NCBI RefSeq assembly: GCF_000719775.1
Contig: NZ_JOHR01000001.1
Coordinates: 434,001-498,000, forward strand
DNA length: 64,000 nucleotides
Reading direction: 5' to 3'
From: Streptomyces sp. NRRL F-5135
GTDB taxonomy: Bacteria > Actinomycetota > Actinomycetes > Streptomycetales > Streptomycetaceae
Part shown: positions 17,768-27,946 of the stretch, piece by piece
Numbering within the stretch: the first letter of the stretch is position 1
Layout: every line of letters begins with the position of its first letter
Program-made: the position numbers and the translations under genes
Notes under the pieces: generated by a model
The model's database searches: none
What the model saw: only the letters and a program-made list of their open reading frames with translations
What the model was told of the DNA's origin: nothing

Positions 17768-18619
17768 TCACCAGGGCAGTTCCACCCCCGCCGGGCTACC
17801 GTCCGAGCCGATGAACGTGGCGGTGCGGCCCCCTTCGGGGAGGGTGGCCAGCAGCACCGGGATCCGGGCGCCCTGATCCGGCGTCAGGTGCCCCTGCCTC
17901 CCGTTGATGTCGGTCGCCACGAAACCGGGACAGGCCGCGTTGACCAGGATCCCGTCCTCGTGCAGCTCTCTCGCGTACAGAACGGTCAGCGCGTTCAGCG
18001 CCGCCTTCGAGGTGCTGTAACCGGTCGGCAGCGGGAGGGAGCCGGGCGGGAGAGCGCCGGTGGGGTCGCGGTCGTCCGCCAGGGCGGTGAGCGATCCGAG
18101 CGTGCTGCTGATGTTCACGATGCGGCCCGCGTCCGAGCGGCGCAGGAGCGGCAGCAGCGCGTTGATGACCGTGACGACGCCGAAGACATTGGTCTCGAAG
18201 GTCTGCCGGATCTCGTCGGCGGAGGTACGGCTGGGCACGTGCGACGAGCTGCCGACCCCGGCGTTGTTCACCAGGACGTCGAGCCTGCCGCTCTCCTCCT
18301 CGATGCGCTTCGCCGCCAGGCCGACGGTGGGCTCGTCGGTGACGTCGAGGCGTAGGCACCGCGCGTCGAGGCCGCCCTTCCGCAGCTCGCGCTCGGCCGC
18401 CCGGCCGCGCTCCTCGTCCCGGGCGCCCAGATAGACCCGCATGCCGCGCTCGCCGAGCTGTCGTGCGACGGCGCGCCCGATCCCCTTGTTGGCCCCGGTG
18501 ACGAGCGCGACACGGGGCCGGGTGACAGAAGAACGGATGGCCGGGGAGGTGCCGGGACAACTGGTGGCGGCGGAGCGGGTGGTGCGGGCGCCGGCGCCGT
18601 GCGGGCCGGTGGATGACAT
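17768..18619 (-). CDS. SDR-family NAD(P)-dependent oxidoreductase
   Basis: 283 aa classical short-chain dehydrogenase. The cofactor motif is TGANKGIG (about residue 38), followed by LDVTDEPT, NNAGVG, the Ser of VNISSTLGS and the catalytic YSTSK (Tyr-x-x-x-Lys). The C-terminus has NAACPGFVATDI, as in carbonyl reductase-like SDRs that use NADP. About 35 residues of low-complexity sequence precede the domain. ATG at 18619 with AAGGCGG upstream. It converges with the DUF2000 gene. Substrate unknown. Confidence 0.9.
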   Translation of the reverse strand: MSSTGPHGAGARTTRSAATSCPGTSPAIRSSVTRPRVALVTGANKGIGRAVARQLGERGMRVYLGARDEERGRAAERELRKGGLDARCLRLDVTDEPTVGLAAKRIEEESGRLDVLVNNAGVGSSSHVPSRTSADEIRQTFETNVFGVVTVINALLPLLRRSDAGRIVNISSTLGSLTALADDRDPTGALPPGSLPLPTGYSTSKAALNALTVLYARELHEDGILVNAACPGFVATDINGRQGHLTPDQGARIPVLLATLPEGGRTATFIGSDGSPAGVELPW

Positions 18620-18939
18620 GCGAACCGCCTTGGGTCTTCGCCGTTCCGCCGGACGCGGAACCGGGTGTGCGTACGGGCGAGAGCGCTCCCGCGCCCCCGC
18701 GCGGAGAACCGCCTGACGGCATTCTGCCCCGCCCCGGGACACCGCCGGAGCGATGAACGTTTTCCGTTGACTTTGGTGTGAAGCCGACCATTGCGTGCCG
18801 GGATCACAGCCGCCGGCGACGGCCCCGGTCGCACAGGTCATCGGTTCCATCGCACAGGCCACCGGCCGGCCGCCGCGCGCCCGCCGCCCGGGAACATAAC
18901 GGGTGCGAGGCCGATCCACCCGCCCGATAGGGTCGGAGC
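18620..18939. other. Divergent intergenic region (SDR / NUDIX)
   Basis: About 320 bp with no gene. It should hold promoters for the minus-strand SDR and plus-strand NUDIX genes. TAGGGT at 18928-18933 is a -10-like hexamer 6 nt before the NUDIX ATG. TTGACT occurs at 18767-18772 but not at promoter spacing from it. AACGTT at 18756-18761 is a weak LacI-type half site at most. Confidence 0.4.
18928..18933 (+). promoter_or_regulatory. -10-like hexamer placed for a leaderless NUDIX transcript
   Basis: TAGGGT fits the Streptomyces TAnnnT -10 and ends 6 nt before the start codon at 18940, the distance at which transcription normally begins. No convincing -35 was found. Confidence 0.4.
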
Positions 18940-19548
18940 ATGTCAACGCCCGACTTCATCCGTGCCATCCGGGCCTCCGCGGGCCACCAACTGCTCTTCC
19001 TGCCCGGGGTGAGCGCCGTCGTGCTCGACGACGACCACCGGGTCCTCCTGGCACGCCGCGCCGACACCGGCGAGTGGTCCCTGATCGGCGGCATCACCGA
19101 ACCGGGCGAGCAGCCCGGGGTCACCGCCGTACGGGAGGTGTACGAGGAGACGGCCGTCCACTGCGTGGTGGAGCGCGTCGTGCTCGTCCAGACACTGGAA
19201 CCGGTCCAGTACCCCAACGAGGACCGTTGCCAGTTCGTGGACGTGTGTTTCCGCTGCCGGGCCACCGGCGGCGAGGCCCGGGTCAACGACGAGGAGTCGA
19301 CGGACGTCGGCTGGTTCCCGCTGGACGCCCTTCCCCCGCTCAGCGAGTTCTCGCTGTTCCGCATCAAACAGGCCATGGGCGACGGGCCGACCTGGTTCGA
19401 CCCGGGCGCGGACGGCCACGGCGGGCCGGCCGACGGCCCCCGGGCACCCGGCGCGCGCACCGCGCACGTGTCACACGCATCGCACCCGGCCCACACCTCG
19501 CACGGTGAGCCGGTGGCGGACGGCCGACCGGGAGCGGGGGCGAGCTGA
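18940..19548 (+). CDS. NUDIX hydrolase
   Basis: 202 aa. The Nudix box is complete: Gly-x5-Glu-x7-REVYEETAV within GGITEPGEQPGVTAVREVYE (about residues 50-72). The typical N-terminal VSAVVLDDDHRVLLARR strand precedes it. Pro/His/Ala-rich sequence from about 155 to the end is outside the domain. Such enzymes hydrolyse nucleoside diphosphates linked to another group; the substrate is not evident. Its stop overlaps the start of the LacI gene by one base (TGATG), so the two are cotranscribed and probably translationally coupled. Confidence 0.92.
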   Translation: MSTPDFIRAIRASAGHQLLFLPGVSAVVLDDDHRVLLARRADTGEWSLIGGITEPGEQPGVTAVREVYEETAVHCVVERVVLVQTLEPVQYPNEDRCQFVDVCFRCRATGGEARVNDEESTDVGWFPLDALPPLSEFSLFRIKQAMGDGPTWFDPGADGHGGPADGPRAPGARTAHVSHASHPAHTSHGEPVADGRPGAGAS

Positions 19549-20621
19549 TGCCACGTGACACCACGCCGGGCGGCGGGCGCGGCAGGGCGCGCCAGGAGGG
19601 GCCGGCCACGCTCGCGGTGGTCGCCCAGCGGGCCGGCGTGTCCCCGCAGACGGTGTCCAACGCGCTCAACTCGCCCGAGTTGCTTGCGCCCCGGACCCTG
19701 GAGCGCGTGCGCAGGGCGATCGAGGAGCTGGACTACCGGCCGCACCAGGCCGCGCGCTCGCTGCGCTCCCGGTCCAGCCGGCTCATCGGCTACGGCGTCC
19801 AGCCGACGCCCGACGGGGTCTCCGGTCCGGTGATGGAACGCTTCCTGCACGCCTTCTCCGACTCCGCGCACCGGGCGGGTTACCGGATCCTGCTGTTCGC
19901 CGCGCCGGGCGACGCGGACGACGAGACCGACACGTACGCCGAGTTGTTACGCGAACGGTCCGTGGACGCGTTCGTGCTGAGCAACACCCACCGGGGCGAT
20001 CGCCGCCCCGACTGGCTGCGCAGGCGCGGCATACCCTTCGTCGCCTTCGGCCGGCCGTGGTCGAACCGGGAGGCCGGGGACTGGGTGGATGTCGACGGCG
20101 CGCACGGAACGGCCGCCGCCGTCGGCCATCTCGTCGCCCTCGGTCACCGGAAGATCGCCTTCCTGGGCTGGCCCCGGGGCTCCGGTGTCGGCGACGACCG
20201 GGCACAGGGCTGGCGCGAGGCGATGCGCCGGCACGGACTGTCCGCGCGCGGCCTGCGAGCGTCCTCGCGGGACGACGTCGAGGCCGCGCGGGAGGCCGTG
20301 GGCCCGCACCTCACCGCGGGGGTGACGGCCGTGGTGGCGGCCAGCGACACCCTCGCCCTCGGCTGCTACCGGGCGCTGCGGGACACCGGACGCACCCCCG
20401 GCCGGGACGTCGCGGTCGTCGGGTTCGACGACTCCTCCGCGGCCGCGCTGCTCACACCGAGCCTGACCAGTCTCCGCCAGCCGCTCACGGAGGTCGGCCA
20501 GGTCTGCACCCGGCTGCTGCTGGCCCGGATCAAGGATCCGCGGGGCACACCGGAACATGTGCTGCTGACGCCCGAGCTGATCGTCCGCGAGAGCACGGAC
20601 TCCACGGCCGCGCCCTCCTGA
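19548..20621 (+). CDS. LacI-family transcriptional regulator
   Basis: 357 aa. The N-terminal helix-turn-helix is LAVVAQRAGVSPQTVSNALN, with the hinge LDYRPHQAARSLRSRSS (about 25-80). The rest is a periplasmic-binding-protein-like sugar sensor (IGYGVQP..., AVVGFDDSSAAALLTPSLTS). It overlaps the NUDIX gene by one base. No sugar gene is adjacent, so its target is unclear; the operator-like pair upstream of the GH106-like gene 3.2 kb away is one possibility. Confidence 0.92.
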   Translation: MPRDTTPGGGRGRARQEGPATLAVVAQRAGVSPQTVSNALNSPELLAPRTLERVRRAIEELDYRPHQAARSLRSRSSRLIGYGVQPTPDGVSGPVMERFLHAFSDSAHRAGYRILLFAAPGDADDETDTYAELLRERSVDAFVLSNTHRGDRRPDWLRRRGIPFVAFGRPWSNREAGDWVDVDGAHGTAAAVGHLVALGHRKIAFLGWPRGSGVGDDRAQGWREAMRRHGLSARGLRASSRDDVEAAREAVGPHLTAGVTAVVAASDTLALGCYRALRDTGRTPGRDVAVVGFDDSSAAALLTPSLTSLRQPLTEVGQVCTRLLLARIKDPRGTPEHVLLTPELIVRESTDSTAAPS

Positions 20622-20800
20622 CCGGGACCGCCGACCGCCGCCACCGGCCCTCCGGCACCGGCCCGCGGACCGGCTGTCGCGGAGACGGCCCGGCCGCCGC
20701 TCGCGGGTTCGGTGTCCGTCAGCCGACGGCGCCGCCCCACCGGGAGCCGACCGTACGGCCGGACGCGGCGGCTGCGCCGACCCGCGGCCGAACAGCGCGG

Positions 20801-22414
20801 TCAGACCGCCGCCGGCCGCGACCGCCGCCGCTCCCGTACGGAACGGAACGCCACCCGGCCGAGCCCGCCGACGGCGACCGCGACCAGCGCCGCCTCGGGC
20901 AGCACACCGAGCCGGGTGGCGGGGGTCAGGGAGGAGCGCAGCGGCACCGCGGCCACGAGCGCCCCGGGTGTGAACATGCCCGTCTTCTCGGTGATCCTGC
21001 CGTCCGGCTGGATGATCGCGCTCACCCCGCTGGTGACGGGGACGACCACGGTCCTGCTGTGTTCGACGGCCCGTACCCGCGACATCGCCAGCTGCTGGTA
21101 GGTCATCTCGCTGCGGTCGAAGGTCGCGTTGTTGCTGGGTACGGACAGCAGCTGGGCGCCGTCGGCCACGGTGTCCCGCACGGCCCCGTCGAAGGCGGCC
21201 TCGTAGCAGGTGGCGATCCCGACCTTCGTGCCCTTGATGTCGAAGACACCGGTCGTGGTCCCCCGGCTGAAGTCGCGCCGCACCATCTCCGCGTAGCCCG
21301 GGCTGATCTTCCGCACGACCGAGCGCAGCGGCAGGAACTCCCCGAAGGGCTGGATCTGCCGCTTGTCGTACGTGGCGGTCGGGCCGAGCTTCGGGTCCCA
21401 CAGGATCTGCCGGTTGAACATCGGCCCGTTCTCGGGGGTGACGACGGCACCGACGGAGACGGGGACGCCGATCGCCCCGACCGCCTGGTCGATCACCAGC
21501 CGGGCGTCGGCGTTGCGATACGGGTCGATGTCGGAGGAGTTCTCGGGCCACAGCACGAAGTCGGGCCGTGGCTCCTTGCCGGCCTTCACGTCGGCGGCGA
21601 GCTGGAGCGTCCTGCGGACGTGGTTGTCGAGGACGGCGCGCCGCTGCGCGTTGAACTCCAGACCGGCCCTGGGCACGTTGCCCTGTACGGCGGCCACGGT
21701 CGCGGTGCCGTTCTCGGCGGAGTCGCTCACGAGCGGAAGGGCCGCGACGGCCGTGACGACGGGGGCGAGGACGGTGACCGCGGCGACGGTCGCGGCCCGG
21801 CGCGGCAGCCGACGGGTCGCGCGGTACGCGAGGGCCCGGCGCACCGCCTCGTAGAGCCCGAAGCCGCACAGGACGACACCGAAGCCGAGCACCGGGGTAC
21901 CGCCGAGCGCGGCGAGCGGCAGGAAGACGCCGTCGGCCTGACCGAAGGCGATCTTTCCCCAGGGGAAGCCGCCGAACGGCACCCGGGCCCGGACCGCCTC
22001 ACCGAGGATCCAGACCGCCGCGGCCCAGACGGGCCAGGCGGGCAGCCGGCTCACGGCGGCGATCCCGAGGCCGGCGACGCCGACGAACAGCGCCTCGACC
22101 GCGGCCAGCGCGAGCCAGGGGCCGGAGCCGACCTCCACACCGGTCCAGACCAGGAGCGGCAGCAGGAACCCCAGCCCCGCGAGGTAGCCGAGGCCCAGCC
22201 CGGCGCGGAGCCGGCGGCCGTACAGGCTCCAGGCGAGCAGGGCGAAGCCCGGCAGAGCCAGCCACCACAGGGTGCGGGGCGGGAAGCTCACGTAGAGCAG
22301 GAGTCCCGACAGCACCGCCGCGCCGGGCCTGGCGAGCCACCGCAGCGGCGTCCGGCCGCCGCGGGGAGACGGGGCGGGCGGAGGGGTCTCGACGGTGCTG
22401 ATCGTGGCGCTCAC
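20801..22414 (-). CDS. lnt: Apolipoprotein N-acyltransferase
   Basis: 537 aa. Lnt adds the third acyl chain to the N-terminal Cys of lipoproteins at the membrane. About seven hydrophobic segments fill residues 30-235. The nitrilase-like domain then shows the triad Glu in FVLWPENSS, Lys in TYDKRQIQPFGEF and Cys in IATCYEAAF. PFGGFPWGK and YQQLAMSRVRAVE are further family motifs. An Arg-rich tail ends the protein. Streptomycetes commonly have one or two such genes. ATG at 22414. All catalytic residues are present. Confidence 0.93.
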   Translation of the reverse strand: MSATISTVETPPPAPSPRGGRTPLRWLARPGAAVLSGLLLYVSFPPRTLWWLALPGFALLAWSLYGRRLRAGLGLGYLAGLGFLLPLLVWTGVEVGSGPWLALAAVEALFVGVAGLGIAAVSRLPAWPVWAAAVWILGEAVRARVPFGGFPWGKIAFGQADGVFLPLAALGGTPVLGFGVVLCGFGLYEAVRRALAYRATRRLPRRAATVAAVTVLAPVVTAVAALPLVSDSAENGTATVAAVQGNVPRAGLEFNAQRRAVLDNHVRRTLQLAADVKAGKEPRPDFVLWPENSSDIDPYRNADARLVIDQAVGAIGVPVSVGAVVTPENGPMFNRQILWDPKLGPTATYDKRQIQPFGEFLPLRSVVRKISPGYAEMVRRDFSRGTTTGVFDIKGTKVGIATCYEAAFDGAVRDTVADGAQLLSVPSNNATFDRSEMTYQQLAMSRVRAVEHSRTVVVPVTSGVSAIIQPDGRITEKTGMFTPGALVAAVPLRSSLTPATRLGVLPEAALVAVAVGGLGRVAFRSVRERRRSRPAAV

Positions 22415-22492
22415 CCGGGGAGTCTACGGCGGCCCCCGGGAGGCGCGGGAGCGCGGGAGCCGGGCGTACGTCCCCGGCCCGCCCCGGCATTG

Positions 22493-22544
22493 CCCCGGAC
22501 GGGCGCCGTCCGGGGGCTATGGGCCGGTCGGGTGAGCCGACCGG
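22493..22544 (-). terminator. Two tandem perfect stem-loops downstream of the membrane protein gene
   Basis: CCCCGGACGG (22493-22502) pairs perfectly with 22506-22515 around a 3-nt loop. CCGGTCGG (22524-22531) pairs with 22537-22544 around 5 nt. They lie between the gene ending at 22650 and lnt, both on the minus strand, so they should separate the two transcripts. Confidence 0.65.
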
Positions 22545-22649
22545 ACGAGTCCGACGGGAGCGGGCCCTCGTCGGAGGGGGAGGCGGCGGGCGGACGGTCG
22601 CGGACGCAGGGGCGGCGGACGGTCGTCGTGCGGCGGCGCGGGCGCGCGG

Positions 22650-23210
22650 TCAGGCGTTCGCCGTGTCCGCGTCGGGCAGCGGGTTCAGACGGTTGCGGAT
22701 GATCCGTACCGCCGACTCCGCGTCGTCCACGGTCACCGTGAAATCCATGCCGTCGCCCAGCTTGAGGACCAGCGCCTCGCCCCGGCGCACCACCACGGCC
22801 GTGCCCTTCTCCGGGCGCCAGCGGTAGCCCCAGCCACCCCACTGGCGCGGGGTGACCCGGGGCACGAAGACGGCGTCCACCACGTGGGCGAGCTGGATGC
22901 GGCGGCGTGGCACGCCCATGTGGCCGCAGCGCACCTCCACGCAGTCGCCGTCGAGTCTGACCGCCACGTGGACGAACGCCAGGGTCCCGAAGAGGATCAG
23001 CAGCCCCGCCGCCACACAGCCGACGACGGACATCAGCAGGGCGGCTGAACCGGAGGTCCAGTTGGAATCGACGGCCAGCTCGACCCCGAGCGCGACACAC
23101 GCCGCGCCCACGGCCGCCAGCAGCCACTGCACTCGGTTGCTCGCGCGGCCGGTCCAGGTCTCGGGCAGGGCCTCTGTGGGGTGGCCCTCGTTCCGGGGGT
23201 GCTCCCTCAT
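22650..23210 (-). CDS. Membrane protein with PH-like C-terminal domain
   Basis: 186 aa. Two hydrophobic segments (about 28-47 and 57-82) are followed by a soluble domain with alternating strands (RLDGDCVEVRCGHMGVPRRR, GTAVVVRRGEALVLKLGDG, FTVTVDDAESAVRIIRNRL) that resembles bacterial PH/DUF3093-like modules. No catalytic motif. I know similar actinobacterial proteins only as hypotheticals. ATG at 23210 is near the divergent strand end of the next gene. Confidence 0.75.
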   Translation of the reverse strand: MREHPRNEGHPTEALPETWTGRASNRVQWLLAAVGAACVALGVELAVDSNWTSGSAALLMSVVGCVAAGLLILFGTLAFVHVAVRLDGDCVEVRCGHMGVPRRRIQLAHVVDAVFVPRVTPRQWGGWGYRWRPEKGTAVVVRRGEALVLKLGDGMDFTVTVDDAESAVRIIRNRLNPLPDADTANA

Positions 23211-23305
23211 GTCATGCAGCGTACTCAGATTCCGCGTCGGCGACAGGCCGCTCGGAGGGCGGCCGGAACCACCCCGCCGGCCCGTGGGCCCGGTGCGGAC
23301 GGTGG

Positions 23306-24259
23306 TCAGCGCACCCGGCTGACGGCGGCGAGCTGCCGCCCTTCCACGTACGCCAGCGCCTCTTCCGGAAGCGTGGACTCACGCCCGCTGAGCAGGACGG
23401 TGAGCCGCCCGCCGGGGACGCCCAGGATCCCCGTCGGCGCCTCGGGGACGTCCGGGACGTCCAGGAGCCCCGCCGTCCCGGGGACGCCCGGGAGCCCGTC
23501 CGGTGCACCGTCCGGGACCCGTGCAACGGCGGCGACGCCCGGGACGGCCGGGGCCACCGGCGCGACCGGCGTGCCCGGGACGCCCGCGGCGCCGGGGGCC
23601 GACCGGTCCCCCGCCCGGCGCATCGCCTGCGCGGCGACCGCGCCCGCCGATCCGTACAGGACCACCGTGGGCCCGCCCGGCCGCTGGACGGCGGCCCGGA
23701 CGCGTTCGGCGACCAGCTCGTAGTGGGTGCAGCCCAGCACGACGGCCCTGACGTCACGGGGGGTCAGCGCGGCGGCCGTGGCCACCGCGCGGTCGATCGC
23801 CTCCTCGTCGACGTGCTGCACCGCGTCCGCCAGGCCGGGACAGGGCACCTCGGTGACGGCCACGGAGGAGGCGAAGCGGCGGATCAGGTCGCGCTGGTAG
23901 GGGCTGCCGGTGGTGGCCGGGGTCGCCCAGATCGCGAACGGGCCGCCCCCGGTCGCCGCCGGTTTGATGGCCGGGACCGTCCCGATGACCGGCAGGTCCG
24001 GCTCCAGTTCGGCCCGGAGCGTGGGCAGCGCGTGCACGGACGCGGTGTTGCACGCGACGATCAGGGCGTCCGGCCGGTGCTCGGCCGCGGCCCGGGCGAC
24101 CACGAGCGCGCGCTCCGTGAGGTCGGCCGGGGTACGCGGCCCCCAGGGCATTCCGTCGGGGTCCGAGGAGAGCACGAGATCGGCGTCGGGCCGAAGCCGG
24201 CGCACCGCGCGTGCCGCCGGGAGCAGGCCGATGCCGGAGTCCATGAGCGCGATCTTCAC
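23306..24259 (-). CDS. Aspartate/glutamate racemase-family protein (MurI-like)
   Basis: 317 aa. The two catalytic cysteines of cofactor-independent racemases are present in ACNTASVHALP and GCTHYELVAERV. The N-terminal motif MDSGIGLLPAARAVRRLRP replaces the usual DSGxGG. The chemistry would be L/D-glutamate (or aspartate) interconversion for peptidoglycan or D-amino acids. Between the second Cys domain and the end, about 65 residues are a Gly/Pro/Val-rich, collagen-like insert (GVPGTPVAPVAPAVPGV and on), which is unusual. GTG at 24259 is chosen because it starts the conserved domain and has a TATGGT -10-like hexamer 6 nt upstream. Confidence 0.8.
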   Translation of the reverse strand: MKIALMDSGIGLLPAARAVRRLRPDADLVLSSDPDGMPWGPRTPADLTERALVVARAAAEHRPDALIVACNTASVHALPTLRAELEPDLPVIGTVPAIKPAATGGGPFAIWATPATTGSPYQRDLIRRFASSVAVTEVPCPGLADAVQHVDEEAIDRAVATAAALTPRDVRAVVLGCTHYELVAERVRAAVQRPGGPTVVLYGSAGAVAAQAMRRAGDRSAPGAAGVPGTPVAPVAPAVPGVAAVARVPDGAPDGLPGVPGTAGLLDVPDVPEAPTGILGVPGGRLTVLLSGRESTLPEEALAYVEGRQLAAVSRVR

Positions 24260-24265
24260 TCGGTC

Positions 24266-24271
24266 ACCATA
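24266..24271 (-). promoter_or_regulatory. -10-like hexamer for a leaderless racemase transcript
   Basis: On the minus strand TATGGT ends 6 nt before the GTG at 24259, so transcription would begin at or next to the start codon. No clear -35. Confidence 0.35.
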
Positions 24272-24315
24272 GTCGAGCGTGTGCGGTCCCCACGATGTGG
24301 GGCAGACTGCGACGA

Positions 24316-25698
24316 ATGAGCGCCATTGCCTGGATCGCCGTAGGTTCACTGGCCGCATGGGGCTGGCTGTCGCTGGGCCAGGGCTTCTTCTGGCGTACGG
24401 ACCAGCGGCTTCCGCCGTCCGACGAGGCCGGGAACCGTTCCCCGGGACCCGGACCGCGCACGGGATCCGGCTCCGGCCGTACGCCGAGGGTCACCGGCTC
24501 GTACACCGACGCGAGCGGCCCGGACGCCGCGGGAGGCGGCCCGGGCCCCGGCGGTGGGTACACCCGTGAGGGTCTGCCCCGCGACATCGAGTATGCCGAT
24601 GATCACGGCCACGCCCCCGCACACGACGCCGACGACCCGGAACGGTGGCCCTCCGTCGCCGTCGTCGTCCCCGCGCGGGACGAGGCGGCGGTGCTGGCCA
24701 AGAGCCTGCCCTCCCTCCTCGCGCAGGTGTATCCCGGCAGGGCCGAGGTCTTCCTGGTGGACGACGGCAGTACGGACGGCACGGGCGCGCTGGCCCGCGA
24801 ACTGGCCGCGCGGTACGGCGGGCTGCCGCTGACGGTGACCTCCCCCGGCGAGCCCGGACCCGGCTGGACCGGCAAACTGTGGGCGCTGCGCCACGGCATC
24901 GCGCTGGCACGCGCCGACGACCCCGCGTACCTCCTGCTGACCGACGCCGACATCGCGCACGAGCCGGACAGTCTGCGGGTGTTGGTGGCCGCCGCCGAGT
25001 CGCACGGGCTCGACCTCGTCTCGCAGATGGCACGGCTGCGCGTGCGGAGCACGTGGGAGAAGCTCGTCGTGCCGGCGTTCGTGTACTTCTTCGCCCAGCT
25101 CTACCCGTTCCGCCGGATCAACCGTCCGGGCGCTCGCACGGCGGCGGCCGCGGGCGGCTGTGTCCTGCTGCGCGACGGGGCCGCCGAGCGGGCCCGGGTG
25201 CCCGAGTCGATCCGCCACGCCGTGATCGACGACGTCGCGCTGGCCCGGGCGGTACGGCGGTCCGGGGGCCGGATCTGGCTGGGGCTCGCGGAGCGGGTGG
25301 ACAGCGTGCGCCCTTATCCCCGCCTCGCCGACCTGTGGCGGATGGTGGCCCGTAGCGCCTACGCCCAACTCCGGCACAATCCGCTGCTGCTGGCGGGCGC
25401 GGTGCTGGCACTGGCGCTGGTCTATCTGGTGCCGCCCGTCGCCGTGTGCGTGGCCGCGGTGACCGGGGACACGGCGGCGGGGTGGCTGGGCCTGGCCGCC
25501 TGGGCGGTCATGACGGCGACGTACCTGCCCATGCTGCGGTATTACCGGCAGTCGGTGTGGCTCGCGCCGCTGCTGCCGTTCACGGCGCTGCTCTATCTGC
25601 TGATGACGGTCGATTCGGCGGTACGGCACTACCGGGGGGCGGGCGCGGCCTGGAAGGGACGCACGTACCCCCGCCCCGAGACGGCCCCGGACCGCTGA
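24316..25698 (+). CDS. hpnB: Glycosyltransferase family 2, hopene-associated HpnB type
   Basis: 460 aa. An N-terminal membrane anchor (SAIAWIAVGSLAAWGWLSLGQ) is followed by a low-complexity linker and then the GT2 domain: VAVVVPARDEAAVLAKSLPS, FLVDDGSTDGT, LLTDADIAHEP (DxD-type) and IDDVALARAVR. Two or more C-terminal membrane segments follow (about 355-440). The order and FRRINRP/WKGRTYP motifs match HpnB, linked to hopanoid synthesis elsewhere, although no hop genes are present here. ATG at 24316 is used because the protein then starts like its family; an in-frame ATG exists at 24295. Confidence 0.82.
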   Translation: MSAIAWIAVGSLAAWGWLSLGQGFFWRTDQRLPPSDEAGNRSPGPGPRTGSGSGRTPRVTGSYTDASGPDAAGGGPGPGGGYTREGLPRDIEYADDHGHAPAHDADDPERWPSVAVVVPARDEAAVLAKSLPSLLAQVYPGRAEVFLVDDGSTDGTGALARELAARYGGLPLTVTSPGEPGPGWTGKLWALRHGIALARADDPAYLLLTDADIAHEPDSLRVLVAAAESHGLDLVSQMARLRVRSTWEKLVVPAFVYFFAQLYPFRRINRPGARTAAAAGGCVLLRDGAAERARVPESIRHAVIDDVALARAVRRSGGRIWLGLAERVDSVRPYPRLADLWRMVARSAYAQLRHNPLLLAGAVLALALVYLVPPVAVCVAAVTGDTAAGWLGLAAWAVMTATYLPMLRYYRQSVWLAPLLPFTALLYLLMTVDSAVRHYRGAGAAWKGRTYPRPETAPDR

Positions 25699-25733
25699 CT
25701 CCTGACACCTGACACCCGGCACCCGGCACCCGG

Positions 25734-27161
<1,428 letters not shown>

Positions 27162-27399
27162 GCTCGCCCCCCTCATCACGTCGGGATGCCCGGTGTTCTC
27201 CGTCCCGACACGCTAGTGCCCCGTGCCGAGACCCGCCGGTAACCCCACGCCACCTTGCCCTTTACACGATCAGAACGCCGCCGGGCGACCGTTTTTCCCA
27301 TGTTCGCTCGCATTGAGGATCCGAAGTCACCCACAAGAGCCGAAACAACCCCCTGTTCGGACTCCCCAACGAACCACGGGAGGGCTTAACTTATGTCCT

Positions 27400-27909
27400 A
27401 TGACCTCCCCCCGCGCCCCCTACGGCGGCGGTTACTACACCGCGCCGTCGTTCCCGGACACCCCCATCTACGACTCCCTGGTCGCGGAGCGGGGCACGCC
27501 TCAGATCGCGCCGATCCGAGTGCCTTCCGCCTATGACTCGGGCAACAGCTATCTGCCGGCTCTGCCGGCGGCGCTGCCCGCGCTGCCGGCGGCTCCTTCA
27601 CAGCCCTCCGGCGCCTACAGCGGATATCAGCCGCAGTCGGCGCCGACGCCCGCGCCGACGCCGCTCCAGCAGGCGCCCGCGCCGTACATCCCGCAGCAGT
27701 CCGCGCCGCGCGGGTACGGCTACCCGGGCCCCGCGCAGCCGCAGGCGCCGGGCCCGATACAGGCGCAGCCGCACCCTCAGCCGCAGCCGCAGCGCCCGGT
27801 GCCGCCGGGGACGGGGTACGAGGCGATGCGGCCCGTGGCTCCCCGCCCGCCGGCGCCCGCTCAGTACGACGATCCGTACAACCGGCCGTACCAGAGCCGG
27901 GGGTACTGA
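27400..27909 (+). CDS. DUF6643-like Pro/Gln-rich protein
   Basis: 169 aa. The first 45 residues are conserved-looking (YGGGYYTAPSFPDTPIYDSL, then VAERGTPQIAPIRVP). The rest is Pro/Ala/Gln/Tyr-rich low complexity with repeats of PALPA and QPQPQ, ending NRPYQSRGY. No known function; I recall it as a Streptomyces family. GGGAGGGC lies 13 nt upstream of the ATG at 27400, a long spacing; a second ATG at 27393 at ideal spacing is in another frame and gives no family match. Confidence 0.78.
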   Translation: MTSPRAPYGGGYYTAPSFPDTPIYDSLVAERGTPQIAPIRVPSAYDSGNSYLPALPAALPALPAAPSQPSGAYSGYQPQSAPTPAPTPLQQAPAPYIPQQSAPRGYGYPGPAQPQAPGPIQAQPHPQPQPQRPVPPGTGYEAMRPVAPRPPAPAQYDDPYNRPYQSRGY

Positions 27910-27946
27910 CCTGCGGGTGGCCGGTACCGGCTGAGATGATGGCCGC

